Of a stretch of 64,000 nt of DNA, positions 10,378-20,423 are shown in pieces. The stretch's first letter is position 1; the number at the start of each line of letters is the position of its first letter. Under the pieces are notes generated by a model. That model worked only from the letters and a program-made list of their open reading frames with translations, was not told the origin of the DNA and did not search any database. The DNA comes from Tolypocladium sp. Sup5 PDA-1 (Eukaryota > Ascomycota > Sordariomycetes > Hypocreales > Ophiocordycipitaceae): contig JPHH03000019.1 of assembly GCA_000750105.3 (NCBI GenBank), forward strand, positions 1 to 64,000, in the 5' to 3' direction. Position numbers and translations under genes: made by a program.

Positions 10378-10935
10378 ATGTTCTTCTTCTTCATATGCGG
10401 CGAGAAAACGTTCCGCAAGGAAGTGCCCGGCTACGAGGGCATCGTCTGCCAGTGCCACAACTGCGGCAACATGTCTGGTCATGTACTCAAGAGCAACCCC
10501 TGGTTCACCTTTTGCTTCATTGTAAGTGTCGTGCTCTGCCACGCAACTCCGCATCGTGGTGCCTTTTGCCACTCGTCCTATGTACCCTCCGTCTCCGATG
10601 CCCTCTCGCGTTCCCCCATGTCGCGTGGCTCTCGTTCGGCATCGCGGAGCGTTGTCTTCCCTTGTACCAGACGCATGACGCTGACCGCATCGCCTCAGCC
10701 CATCATTCCCTTCTCCATCCATGGATACAAGGATGTGTCTTGTCACATCTGTAGTTTCCACCAGCCGCTCGAGAACCGCCCCGATGTCATGGCCATGGCC
10801 AATGGCGGCGCAGGTGGCGGCGGCGGCCAGCAGCAGCAGCCGTACCAGCAGCCGTATCAGCAGCAACCTCCACCACAACAGGGATGGAATCCTCAAGGCC
10901 CGCCACCACAGCAGCAGCAGCAACAATATGGCTAG
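10378..10935 (+). CDS. Zinc-ribbon protein with Gln/Pro-rich tail
   Basis: Exons 10378-10521 and 10699-10935 give 126 residues. The N-terminus MFFFFICGEKTFRKEVPGY is followed by CQCHNCGNMSGHVLKSNPWFTFCFI. After the intron come PIIPFSIHGYKDVSCHICSF and HQPL, the two CxxC pairs of the small fungal zinc-ribbon family (zinc_ribbon_15 type). The remaining 50 residues are a polyglycine and QQQPYQQPYQQQ tail. The 177-nt intron is a multiple of three and stop-free, so an unspliced reading frame would run through it. Splicing is favoured because it joins the two zinc-binding pairs as in homologues. The molecular role of the family is not established. Confidence 0.82.
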   Translation: MFFFFICGEKTFRKEVPGYEGIVCQCHNCGNMSGHVLKSNPWFTFCFIVSVVLCHATPHRGAFCHSSYVPSVSDALSRSPMSRGSRSASRSVVFPCTRRMTLTASPQPIIPFSIHGYKDVSCHICSFHQPLENRPDVMAMANGGAGGGGGQQQQPYQQPYQQQPPPQQGWNPQGPPPQQQQQQYG

Positions 10936-11624
10936 GGAAAACGAGGTGCGAGGTTCGGCGATGGATTGTGTCGGCCGTCGTCCGCTTCTCGCCTCGCGGT
11001 TTCGTCTCGTGGCAGCATCGACGACGTATGAGACTTGCACCGCATGCGAGCGCATATATATGTATGACCGCAGATGATCGACATTGATGTAACATCTTTT
11101 CTTTCTGGGTTTTCAAGCTTTGAACATGGGAGGGCAACGGGCAGCTTGGCGTTTTTTCCCTCAATCGGGAGGGCATTCGCGCTCGTGTTGTTCGATATCT
11201 GACTGGGGGTGATCTATCTAGCACAATTATAACTCACCGGTTTGCTTTTACTCCTTCCCACTCTTCTCGTCGTCGTTCTCGTTCTTGCCCCGCAGGGGTT
11301 ATTCTTGCTTGCCTGCTCTCCATCCAACACGGCGTGGTTCGTGTATTGCATTGGAGACTTGGGAGGTGGCTTGGGAATCAGGGGTACGAACCAAGGAAAT
11401 CACGACGTATGGGATTGGCCAGGGGCCGGTAATATCATCTCGCCCAGTCTTTTCACCGCCGTTTCATATCTTTTCAGTTTTATTCCCAGAGCCAACTTAC
11501 TCGTATTTCATCACCACCAGACGCCCCCTAATCAACTGCTTCAGGTCGTACGTGTGCCGAGAAAAGGCAGTAAACATGACATTGGGTATCCTGTGTGTTC
11601 TTCGTGTCTACCTCTAAGCATCGC
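10936..11624. other. Convergent 3' intergenic region
   Basis: The spacer between the zinc-ribbon gene and the glycosyltransferase gene (tail to tail) holds no recognisable exon or RNA gene. It is the richest local stretch in T and probably contains both 3' UTRs. Confidence 0.55.
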
Positions 11625-14600
11625 TTATTCGTTATTTATCATCTCCTCCTGCTCCTGCGTCTTCGACCCGGACGGCCCCGACTCGTCGCCCTTGGCTATC
11701 CTCAGGCTTTCTTCCAGCGCTCGCTTCAATTCCTCGTCGTCTTCATCCTCGTATACCTCTTCAGACGCTTTCCCTTTACCCTTGCCAGCCCGCCGGCGGT
11801 GCTCTTCCTCTGCTAGGCTCTGCTTCTTCACATACTCGAGCACAATATCTTCCTCTGTCCGCTGCGACATCTGCCGCTCCAATTCTGACTTTGATGCCGC
11901 AATGGCGCGCTGGAGCTCTTCTTCGCCGTCGTCGTCCGACCACGATGGCAAGTCTGGCGTCCTCTTAGACTCCTCAATTGCTCGTCGCAGCTCGGCGTCC
12001 TCCTCATCATGAGGTAGGTAAGCAGCAGGAGCTGGTCCACCACCATCAGCTGATCGGCTCGTCTCCACTGCGTCAAGCTCCACGATGCCATCCTCATGCG
12101 GACCAGACGCGTAACCCATATTAGCCAAGCTCTGTTGAATGGCCTGCTCGACAAGCGTCTGGTACTCTTCGTCTGTGACTTGGTACTCTTCATCCTCGAA
12201 GATACTGGCATCAGCGGCATTCTTCACGGGCAGCTCCGGCACAGTCTCTGGCAAGCCGCCCCGCTGTCGCATGGCCTTGACGCTCTCCCGAATTGCAGCC
12301 TCGATCATGGCGTCCTCTTCCGCATTGCCGCGTGACGTCTCCTGGACTGAAGCCTGGATGGCCTGCTCATATTCAGCATCCTCAGACAGGCTCTGCCGGG
12401 CGCTTGAGCTGCTTGATGGTGGCGGCACTGGTGCGTCCACGTAGCCTCTCTTCAAACGATCCTTCTGGATCTGAAGCTTCTTCCTCTCTTCCGAAGACAG
12501 GTGACGAGTGTAAATCCAGCTTGTTTTCGGGCGCGAAAACGGCGATTCTGCTGGGCTCTCGGAGTCGGGACCCGCTGGCGCCTTCTCCGCAACCTTCTCC
12601 TTCCTCTTCATAACATAAAAGTTCTTTAGGTCGAACTTTGAGTTGTTGAAGCGGTAAATGATATTGGCCCTCTCTTCCGGGGTCGCCTTCTTCAAGTCCT
12701 GCTGTCCTTGGACAACCCTGGAGGTTACGATGTAGTTCTGGACGCTCCTCGTAAAGTACTTGTTCACTTCGGCATGCACGCCTTGCATCATATAGGCTGG
12801 AAGGCCCCAGATGCCTAAACACCCATTAGCTTCTGACATCCAAGACGAGAGAAAGGGTATCAACTCACCAGCTGCAGGCTTCGTGATCAGCCCCCCGATG
12901 CCTTTTCCGATGCCTTTGACAAGACCGCCTGCGCCATCCTTTTCGGCACCTCGAATTGGCTGTGTGATGAGTCCAGCAATGCCGTCAAAGAAACCATATC
13001 CCAGTTCCTTGCCGGCAATCTTTATCCCGCTGCTCAAATCCGTAACCTTCTCAATCGGCCGAACGGTGTCGTCATTGTACAGCCTCGGTATGTTTCTGAA
13101 TCCCTTGGCCAGCCCTAGACAGAAGTTCATGGGAGACTTGACGCCCGCGGACACTGCACGGCCGACACCTCTTCCAGCGCCAACAGCAGCTCCAAAGCTG
13201 ACCCCAGTGGGGGACGAGTCTCGGCGAGAGAACGCCTGTTTCAATTGCGTGCTCGAGGCTCTCGCACGAGGCCCGTCTGCAGAGTCTCGCTGGTCAGTCT
13301 CGGTGCCGGACGTCACGCACGACAACGAGTCCAGCAGGGATTGTTGTGACGCGTTGGGAGAGGTGGGGAGCTCCTGGATAGAGCTGCTACCGGCCTCAGC
13401 TGGGCTAGGAGATGTGACGCTGGAGATATCAATGCTAGACTCCACCCTCGAGGCCCTGTCGCTAGACGTCTGGGTGAGGGCAAGGGTCTGTTTGCTGGAG
13501 CCTCCGAGCGAGGATGATTGACCGCTTTGGCTGTCCTGCCTGCGTTGGCTCGAGCGGAAGATTTCTCTCGGCATATCAGCGACGGCCATCCCAATACTGG
13601 TAAGATCCCCGACAAGCGAGGCGGCGCCGGCTGAGATTGGGTCCGGAGGCTGGTCCTCCGTGTTGTACTCGACGGCTCGGTACCTAGAGACTTGGTTAGC
13701 AAATACATGAGTGATGGGCGCGGAATTTCATACAGCTTGATATCAGAGTACTGAAGCAGTCCCTCCTCGACGAGCACCGCCGCCGCAAGTGGGGAGAGCC
13801 GAAACTTGGTTCTCCTTACACGCCATGCCGCTGCTCTGCTCGGCGCTACAGAACAGCGGAGAGAGGCCACATCGAGGTGGTTATGGAAGCTCATGCCTCC
13901 AGCATCAGTACCTTGTTCTTCTCTGATTCTCTGGCCCAGTACCTTGGCCTGTTCCTGCGTCTCTGGCAGAACGCAATACTTGAGTGCCTCGGCCAGATTC
14001 TCCACCGCCAGATCTTTGTAGCGTATTGGCTCAGGGCCGGCCTTAGCTCTCGCTATCATGGCCCCCCAGAACGGCTGGTCACCAAAGAAGGGGACCACGA
14101 GTGTGGGCTTTCCGGCCTTGATGCCAGCCGCGGTAGTGCCTGCTCCGCCGTGGTGAACCACGCACGACACGTGCTGGAATAGCCAGTCATGCGGAACGTT
14201 TCCCAGCATGAAGACTCCCTCGGGCAGCCCGACATCGTCAGCGCCCAGGCCACCCCAGCCTTTGGATACCAAGGCTCGCACGCCGGCTAGGTGAATCGCA
14301 TCGAAAATCATTCGAGTCATTGCATTCGGGTCGTCGACAACAATGGATCCGAACCCGATGTAGACCGGAGGCGGACCAGCCTCCAAGAATGCTGTCAGGT
14401 CAGGATCAGGGGTGTAGGACGAGGCAAGATTGAGAAAGTAGAAACCCGAGATGTCAATGTTCTTGCCCCAGTCGTTCGGCTTGGGGATCAAAGAAGGAGA
14501 CCAGCAGTATGTGTAAGGGACTTTGAGTCGGGTAAGCAGGCCGGGGGCCCAGATGAAGGACAAGGGGGGAAGATCCAGCGCATGTTCTCGGAACCTGTTG

Positions 14601-15758
14601 ATGATGTCTCCCAGGCCTTGCCAGGTCATCATCTCGACAAGCGTGTAAGTCATGTAGTTAGTCATGACATCATCTGCGTTGGAAGATTGGATATTCGCAA
14701 GCGGATGGGGGAACGCTCTCGTTGGAGACCATGGCATGCTGGTCAGATACAGGGGTCAGCAGTCACACAGCCCTTTCTCGATGGCATGGAGGACTCACGT
14801 AAACATCATATGCAACGGGATCCCCAGTTTCTCCGCAACGTGAATGTGCGCGAAGCTGGGAGGGTTTGCGATGATGGCATCGGCGACAAAGGGCTCGTTG
14901 CCCTCGTCGCCCGGCATCCCCGCGGACAGATCCAGCGGCTCGTTTCGGGCATGGGGCTTCGGCGGCGGCCCCAGTCCATTGCCGGTTTCGATGCATGACC
15001 TCCAGCACCCGAGCATCATCTCCTCGATTCCCCTGCGCCGCTTGCTAATCTCCCCGCTCTTGAGCGCATCGAGGCCAGGCATGAGCCCGGGGTGCTTCAC
15101 CATGAACGCCATGAGCTCGGCCGGGTCGCCCCCGATGCTGAAGAACTCGAGGCCGTTCTCCTCCACAAAGGTCTGGAAGGTGCCGTGGGTCGCTATGCGA
15201 ACTCGGTGGCCGTAGGTATCCCTGAGGACCTTGCCAAGGGCCACAAACGGCTGGACGTCGCCTCGAGAGCCAACAATCTGTATGACCACATTGAGCTGTG
15301 GGGGAGGGGCCTTGCCCGGCAGGTCACCCAGGCCGGGGGGGATGTACGCGGGCGGCAAGGACGGCTGTGGCTCGACCGATATTTGGCTATCAATCGTCGG
15401 CGCGAGGAGATCGGCCAGTCTCCTGTTCTTGGTGTTGATGTTGATGTTGACTCTGCCATCGTCTATAAGTCGCAGCTGTTAGCAACCTGTTTGCCCCTCG
15501 CTCCGTGGACTCGTTGGTCGACGCACCCGTTACTTCAGCGCCAGCTTCGAAGCCTGGCTGCGAAAATTGGACCTGATCATGGTGCGCTCCATACGCAGGA
15601 GGCGTGTCGTCGGGCGTGCCCAGGCTCGGCACCAGAAACCCATCCGTCACCAGGGCCTCAGAGCCGTCGCCGAGATCCTGGGGTGGCGGCGTTGTCTGTG
15701 GAGGCGCCTGGTTGAGATCCCGGTTTGCCAGCCTCTGCTTCTCGTCGAGCAGCTCCAT
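11625..15758 (-). CDS. Sterol 3-beta-glucosyltransferase-like UDP-glycosyltransferase with C-terminal ubiquitin-interacting motifs
   Basis: Exons 15758-15527, 15462-14799, 14738-13734, 13683-12869 and 12814-11625 splice to 1301 residues. The GT28-type N-domain begins near residue 134 (NVVIQIVGSRGDVQPFVALG). A junction restores HMMFTMPWSPTRAFPHPLAN. The UDP-sugar-binding motif HHGGAGTTAAGIKAGKPTLV is near residue 490. Downstream, around residues 870-925, is a Gly-rich amphipathic region (GLVKGIGKGIGGLITKPAAG) resembling the C-terminal region of Vps13/Atg2-type lipid-transfer proteins. From about 1045 to 1275 lie about six acidic helices with the UIM pattern E-x-Ala-hydrophobic-x-x-Ser, such as YEQAIQASVQE and ELKRALEESLRIAK. 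It probably glucosylates sterols or related lipids on membranes. It lacks the PH-GRAM head of Atg26. Intron 4 (54 nt) is in frame and stop-free. Confidence 0.88.
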
Positions 15759-17043
15759 GTTTGGGATGCAGGCGAGGCGGCCGCTCTACTGCAGCAGAAG
15801 CAGAAGATAGAAGATAGAGCCGTGTCGTCGAGCGCTTGGGTCGAGGGTGCGGCGCCTAAGCTGCGCGCGTCCTTGATGGTCTCCCAACAGACATGTGAAT
15901 GTGCAAGAGGTGGTCGGGGGCAACTCAGGGCTATACGCGTTCAGACCGCATGCACGCACGCCCTTGCGCCGAGGTGAATACGCTGACGAGAGACGCTCAG
16001 GCGAGGACTCGGATCGAGTCGAGAGTTGAGAAGCGATGGTGATGCGCGCACTCGGCGCAGAAAGTTGGACACACAGGTTAGGGGAAACTGGGATGGATGT
16101 CCGTTTTAGGCCCCCCGCACACACAGACGGGGCGGGTCAGTCACCATGAGTCGCGCTACCGCTGCGTCGCGCCGCCGCAATTGCCATCTCTACTGTGCTC
16201 GTATGTAGCCGTCAAGGTGAAGCATCCCTGGAGCCTTGAGACGAGCCTCCCTTTTGGTAAAACCTCCTGGGCCCTCGGCGGACAGGGGCAACGTAATTCA
16301 GGAACCAGAACCCATCCGTCATCATCATGACACTCTAAATGGACCCCACCATCCACGGGTACGGAGTATGTACTCCGGATGTACTTCGTAGTCGTAGTCC
16401 ACTCGCGCCTATATCCACTCCTCAGCACGCACCAGAAACTGCCTATTCGTGCGATCGCCCTGCGCTTCTCATCTTGGCTAGCGGCTGCCCTGCACGGAGG
16501 CTGAGCTCGTGCGCCGTGATGCGCGCTGGAACGTACATAGAGCTTCGGGCCGCATTGCGCTCCGATGATTCGCAGGAGCTGCAAGCAACTCCATCAGTAT
16601 AGCCTCAGTAGTCGACCAGGTGGCCATGCGGCACCATTGCCGGCATGTCTGGGAGACCGTTGCCTGCGGATCGGGCGGCATGGCGTCGTCATCGTCAAGC
16701 CCCATCGGGGTCCTTATCCGTTCTAGGAAACATTCTCGCGCGCTCAAACACGCGGAAACATCCATAGAGTAGGCTCTTCGCTCGTGTCGTACAGGCTCCT
16801 TGCTGTGCTCCGTCACTCGGGGATTGGCGCATAAGCAGAGCCACAACGCCTCGTTCGCGAAATTGGACACATTTTTGGTATAGTATTACAAGATGCCACA
16901 TTCAGCGTACTTTCTTGGCCAGCCGCACTGTCACAACTCTTCTGAGCTCATACGCGCTCCCGCAAGCAGCTGTTCCCTACCTGCGCCAGATTGCGGCATG
17001 TATCCGATCCACGACGTCCACCCACCCCATCCCGTGAACTCGC
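15759..17043. other. Intergenic region upstream of the glycosyltransferase gene
   Basis: No supported gene. The palindromic pair TACGGAGTA/TACTCCG lies at 16360-16377. Minus-strand open frames of 130-142 codons (16156-16870) overlap each other and carry no motif. The right end is the 3' flank of the Sec61 beta gene. Confidence 0.55.
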
Positions 17044-17699
17044 TTAGCTCGAGAATCGTCGGGTAATCTTGGCAATAACTGAACAGCCTGTTAGATAGTG
17101 CCATTCCGCGCAGTCTTTGGTGCAAGGGTAGCTTACTGTGCAGAGCAACGACGCTAAAGATGAAGACAAGAGACAGAACCAGAACAATAACGGGGTCGAC
17201 CTTCAGACCAGGCGACTCGTCGGTGTAGAGCCCTAATAAGGCGTCAGCTTTCTCGTTCAAGTGTCCATGGAGCTCGGCGCAGCCCTCGGGCCCGTCGAGT
17301 CTCAGGCACACGTACTCAGCATGGTGCTGCTGGAGCCACCGGCGCCGGCCGCCCTCGTGCTCGTCGGCCGGGCATTGGCAATCTTCTCCTTCTGGTCGGC
17401 CGCGGCGCGTCGTCGGATGGCCGTTCGGGCACCGCCAGGAGGCGTCGGGGAGGACGGACGCCCGACGCTGGCGCCGCTGGCCGCCGCCGCGGAGTTGGCG
17501 GGGGAATCGGAACGGGGAGAAGACTAAGAAGCGCATCGCGTTAGCTTGCAACGCATGGAATCAGGCAATTCAACCGCCATGGGATGCAATGGCTTCTAGA
17601 GTCGCGATAGACGTGCTCGTGTGATGCCGCGCCTCGCGGCTCTCATAGACCTTTGTCCATCGCTGCCTCGCATGTAGGGGAACAGGGTGCGCGTACCAT
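17044..17699 (-). CDS. SBH1: Sec61 complex beta subunit
   Basis: Exons 17699-17697, 17523-17316, 17232-17137 and 17078-17044 give 113 residues. The first exon is only the ATG, joined across a 173-nt intron to SSPRSDSPANSAAAASG, the expected N-terminus. The conserved core follows: ARTAIRRRAAADQKEKIANA and RPTSTRAAGAGGSSSTMLR, then LYTDESPGLKVDP and the single transmembrane helix VIVLVLSLVFIFSVVALH. It ends IIAKITRRFSS. All four exons are needed to rebuild the family sequence, which supports the splice model strongly. The tail-anchored protein belongs to the ER translocon, where it assists co-translational transport through Sec61. In every exon alternative frames look open, so simple ORF calling misses this gene. 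Confidence 0.95.
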
Positions 17700-18801
17700 T
17701 TTCGGAGAGGCGAATTGAGTTCCAAAGAACAACCGATTAGGAATCGCTGCAGGATTCCTGAATCGGATTGGCGAATGCGGACAAGATGCTGCGACACGGA
17801 TGGGTGATGATGGGCAGCGACCTGGCGAAATTACCCCCGAATTGGAGGGAGTTGAGGCCACATTCACCAGAATGGGACCGCAGTCGGCTGAACAATTCTC
17901 CGCCGCTCACCTCAACCCGCCGCCCAGAGCAACATCAACATCACTTCCCAGCTCCCAACACCCAAGGCGCCCGATATAAATAAATGCTCGGTTCATAGCA
18001 CTTGGTTACATCACATTGACAGATTTTCCATTCTCGCCGAATTCTACAATTTGGGGGGAGACTATGTATAGCAGAGGCATTGCCTACCTCGGTTGTTCCG
18101 CTGCTCTTTGTTGCATCTACATCAACAGCATCTGAATCGCAACCCAGCCCCTTGCCGAGTCTGCTGGCAGGCTCGCTTTATATGTACAATTCAAGAAAGT
18201 GAAAGAAGACAAAAAAGACAAATGACAAGACAAAGGGAACCACAGAGAAATAAAACCCCCGAGCTGTCTAGGCGGACTCTATGACCAGCCGCCAGCCACC
18301 AGCCCCAGTTCGCAACTCCCAAACAGATGAGGCTGACGAAGGATGGAGGGCGCGGCCCTCGCCTGAGACGACTTGCACCCGTCTTACGCTGTCAAAGACA
18401 CGCTGCCATCAAGACCGTGATCGCTGATCCATGGAGGAGAATGGCCGGCTCTTCCTCCGCAATAGCTGTTCCATGCTTTCTGTTTTTGGTGCCCTGTTCC
18501 GTCTTTTCCGCTTTCGAACCCCTTTGGATGTGGTGGTCTTGTCTGTGTCGAGAAATCTCCGGCAAGAACTGACTATCTGGCCATGGCCCTCCTGCGATTT
18601 CCATCGAGGACATCTGGCCGGTGTAGAGAGAGGACCGATTTGCCTCCGTAGAGACCGATTATATAAGATTAGGCAGTAGTACATGTACATCGGGAAACGA
18701 AAGATCTCAACCAAACGCCTTCCGCTATGATGGCAATACTGCAAATCGGGGTGCTCTCGCATTGGTGACATAGGTGTAGAAGAAGGCTAGGTGTTGGTAT
18801 C
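17700..18801. other. Intergenic region between SBH1 and the Psr1-like phosphatase gene
   Basis: No coding exon recognised. The segment contains an AT-rich transcript-like stretch around 18170-18260 and a TATATAAG-like sequence near 18660. Both neighbouring genes are on the minus strand, so this is the SBH1 promoter plus the 3' flank of the phosphatase gene. Confidence 0.5.
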
Positions 18802-20423
18802 TTAAAGAGTGACGTCGAGTACCAGGCTGACATCGGCGACGTTGGGGCCGGCCAGGTCCTCCAGGACGGGGATGAGGTCTAGTAATTCGTTGTCGTGAGC
18901 ATCCGAGAACCAGCTGCTAATGGGGACCGCGTGCTGTGGGTGAAAGATGTACGACGTCGGCGAGTTGTCGATGATGATGGTGTCCTTGAGGTCCCGTCCA
19001 ACTTGCGAGAGATCCTTGACGTAGTTGCCCTGGTGGTTGTAGCAGCTCTCCCGGAACAGCCGATGATGAACGACCTTGTGGATATCCAACTGATCCAACA
19101 AGGGGTCGCCGTACTGGTCTCGAGTCAGCATTCTATTCTCACGAGAGGGGCGGCGATTTGGTTCAGGCTCACCTTAGAGACAGACGCCGTAAAGACAACA
19201 ACTTCGTAGAGTTCACCAACTCTCTTCATGAACTCATCCACGCCCGGTCGTTTTATGACGTACACATTATGATAGTTGCCCTCAATCTCGACCGGGATGG
19301 TGAAGTCCGCTTGGTGCAGAATCTGCAATGCGGGTTAGCTTTTGTCAAGGCGCTGTGGGCAATTGAGACGGACTTTGAATGAGCTGTGAACGAGAGTTTC
19401 GTCCAAATCCAAGACTAGACATTTCCGTCCCCTGTGCTCCGGCGCAATGGGCGGCAACAGCCACTTCTGCGCCTCTTGGGCCGCTGAGCCTGGGTCGGTG
19501 AGAGGAAGCGGTGTGACAACAGCAGGGCCTGGGCCTGGCGGAGGGGGAGGTATTTTCCTTTGTTGAGGCTCTTCGGCTTCGGCAGTGACAGGGGCATCTC
19601 GAGAATCCTCCGGGGGGGCATCTTGCATGCCAGCGTCTTCATCACCGTCGACTGATTTGTCGCTCTCCCGGGGCTCGTTCTCATGGGACTCGGATTTGGG
19701 CGGGTCGACTGTGACAGCTGGAGGAACAGATTGCTTTGGCTCGTCGTTCTGGTGCTCAGCGGCGGTTGTTTGGTTTTGGCCGCTGCCAGATGCTTGGGTA
19801 TCTTCGTTCTCTCGCGCGGCGACAGTCTGATGCAATTCCTTGTCGTTGGGCTGCTTGGCGGGTTGGTGATCTTGGGCCCCCTGCGGCCGCGTCTTGGCCG
19901 TAGCTGGTCGTTGAGGCAGTTTTTCCACCTTGTGAACGTTCTCGTTGTCCCCCTCGTCTACGGTGTTTGCCGCGTCGGGCACACCGCAGCATCCGAGGAA
20001 CGACAACAGGCCCCCGCCTCTTTTCTTCCTCTTCTTCTGTTCGCTGGTCGACGGTGAGCTGGGCCCAGAGTTGCCGAGCGTGTTTCCTTGTTCGCTTTCG
20101 CCGCCAGTCCGGTTGCTCGAGGCGCTGCCGTTGCGTTGCCTGCCGGCAAAACTACCCTTGGACTCCTTGGACCGCCCGCTGATGCTGTTCCGATGGTCGG
20201 TGACCGTGGCTCCACTAAGGCCGGTAGAGGTCGCTGAGGACTGGTTCCTTTGCTGGGACGAGGATCTTGACGGTACTTTGAGGAGTCCGCGGGCGCCCTT
20301 GGAAGTGCCTCTATCTTCTGATGACAGCTGCTCGGTTTCCTTTCCACTCATTTCGGAAGACCCCGGGCCTTTCTCAGGCTGAATCTCGGCGACTGGGTTC
20401 GGCGACACGACAGTCTCGGACAT
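18802..20423 (-). CDS. Psr1/SCP-type (FCP1-homology, HAD-family) protein phosphatase
   Basis: Exons 20423-19374, 19322-19173 and 19113-18802 encode 503 residues. The N-terminal 325 residues are low complexity (Ser-, Gln-, Glu- and Pro-rich) with a SFLGCCGVP dicysteine that could be palmitoylated. The catalytic domain holds the HAD motif LVLDLDETLVHSSFK near residue 340 and, after the two introns, YVIKRPGVDEFMKRV, VVFTASVSK joined to YGDPLLDQLDIH, and IIIDNSPTSYIFHPQHAVPI. Both junctions are in phase 0 and restore family sequence. Relatives include yeast Psr1/Psr2, plasma-membrane phosphatases of the salt-stress response, and animal small CTD phosphatases. A GTGAGT at about 20690 (minus) and a CAG just before the ATG suggest a 5' UTR intron of about 265 nt, which is inference only. 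Confidence 0.92.
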
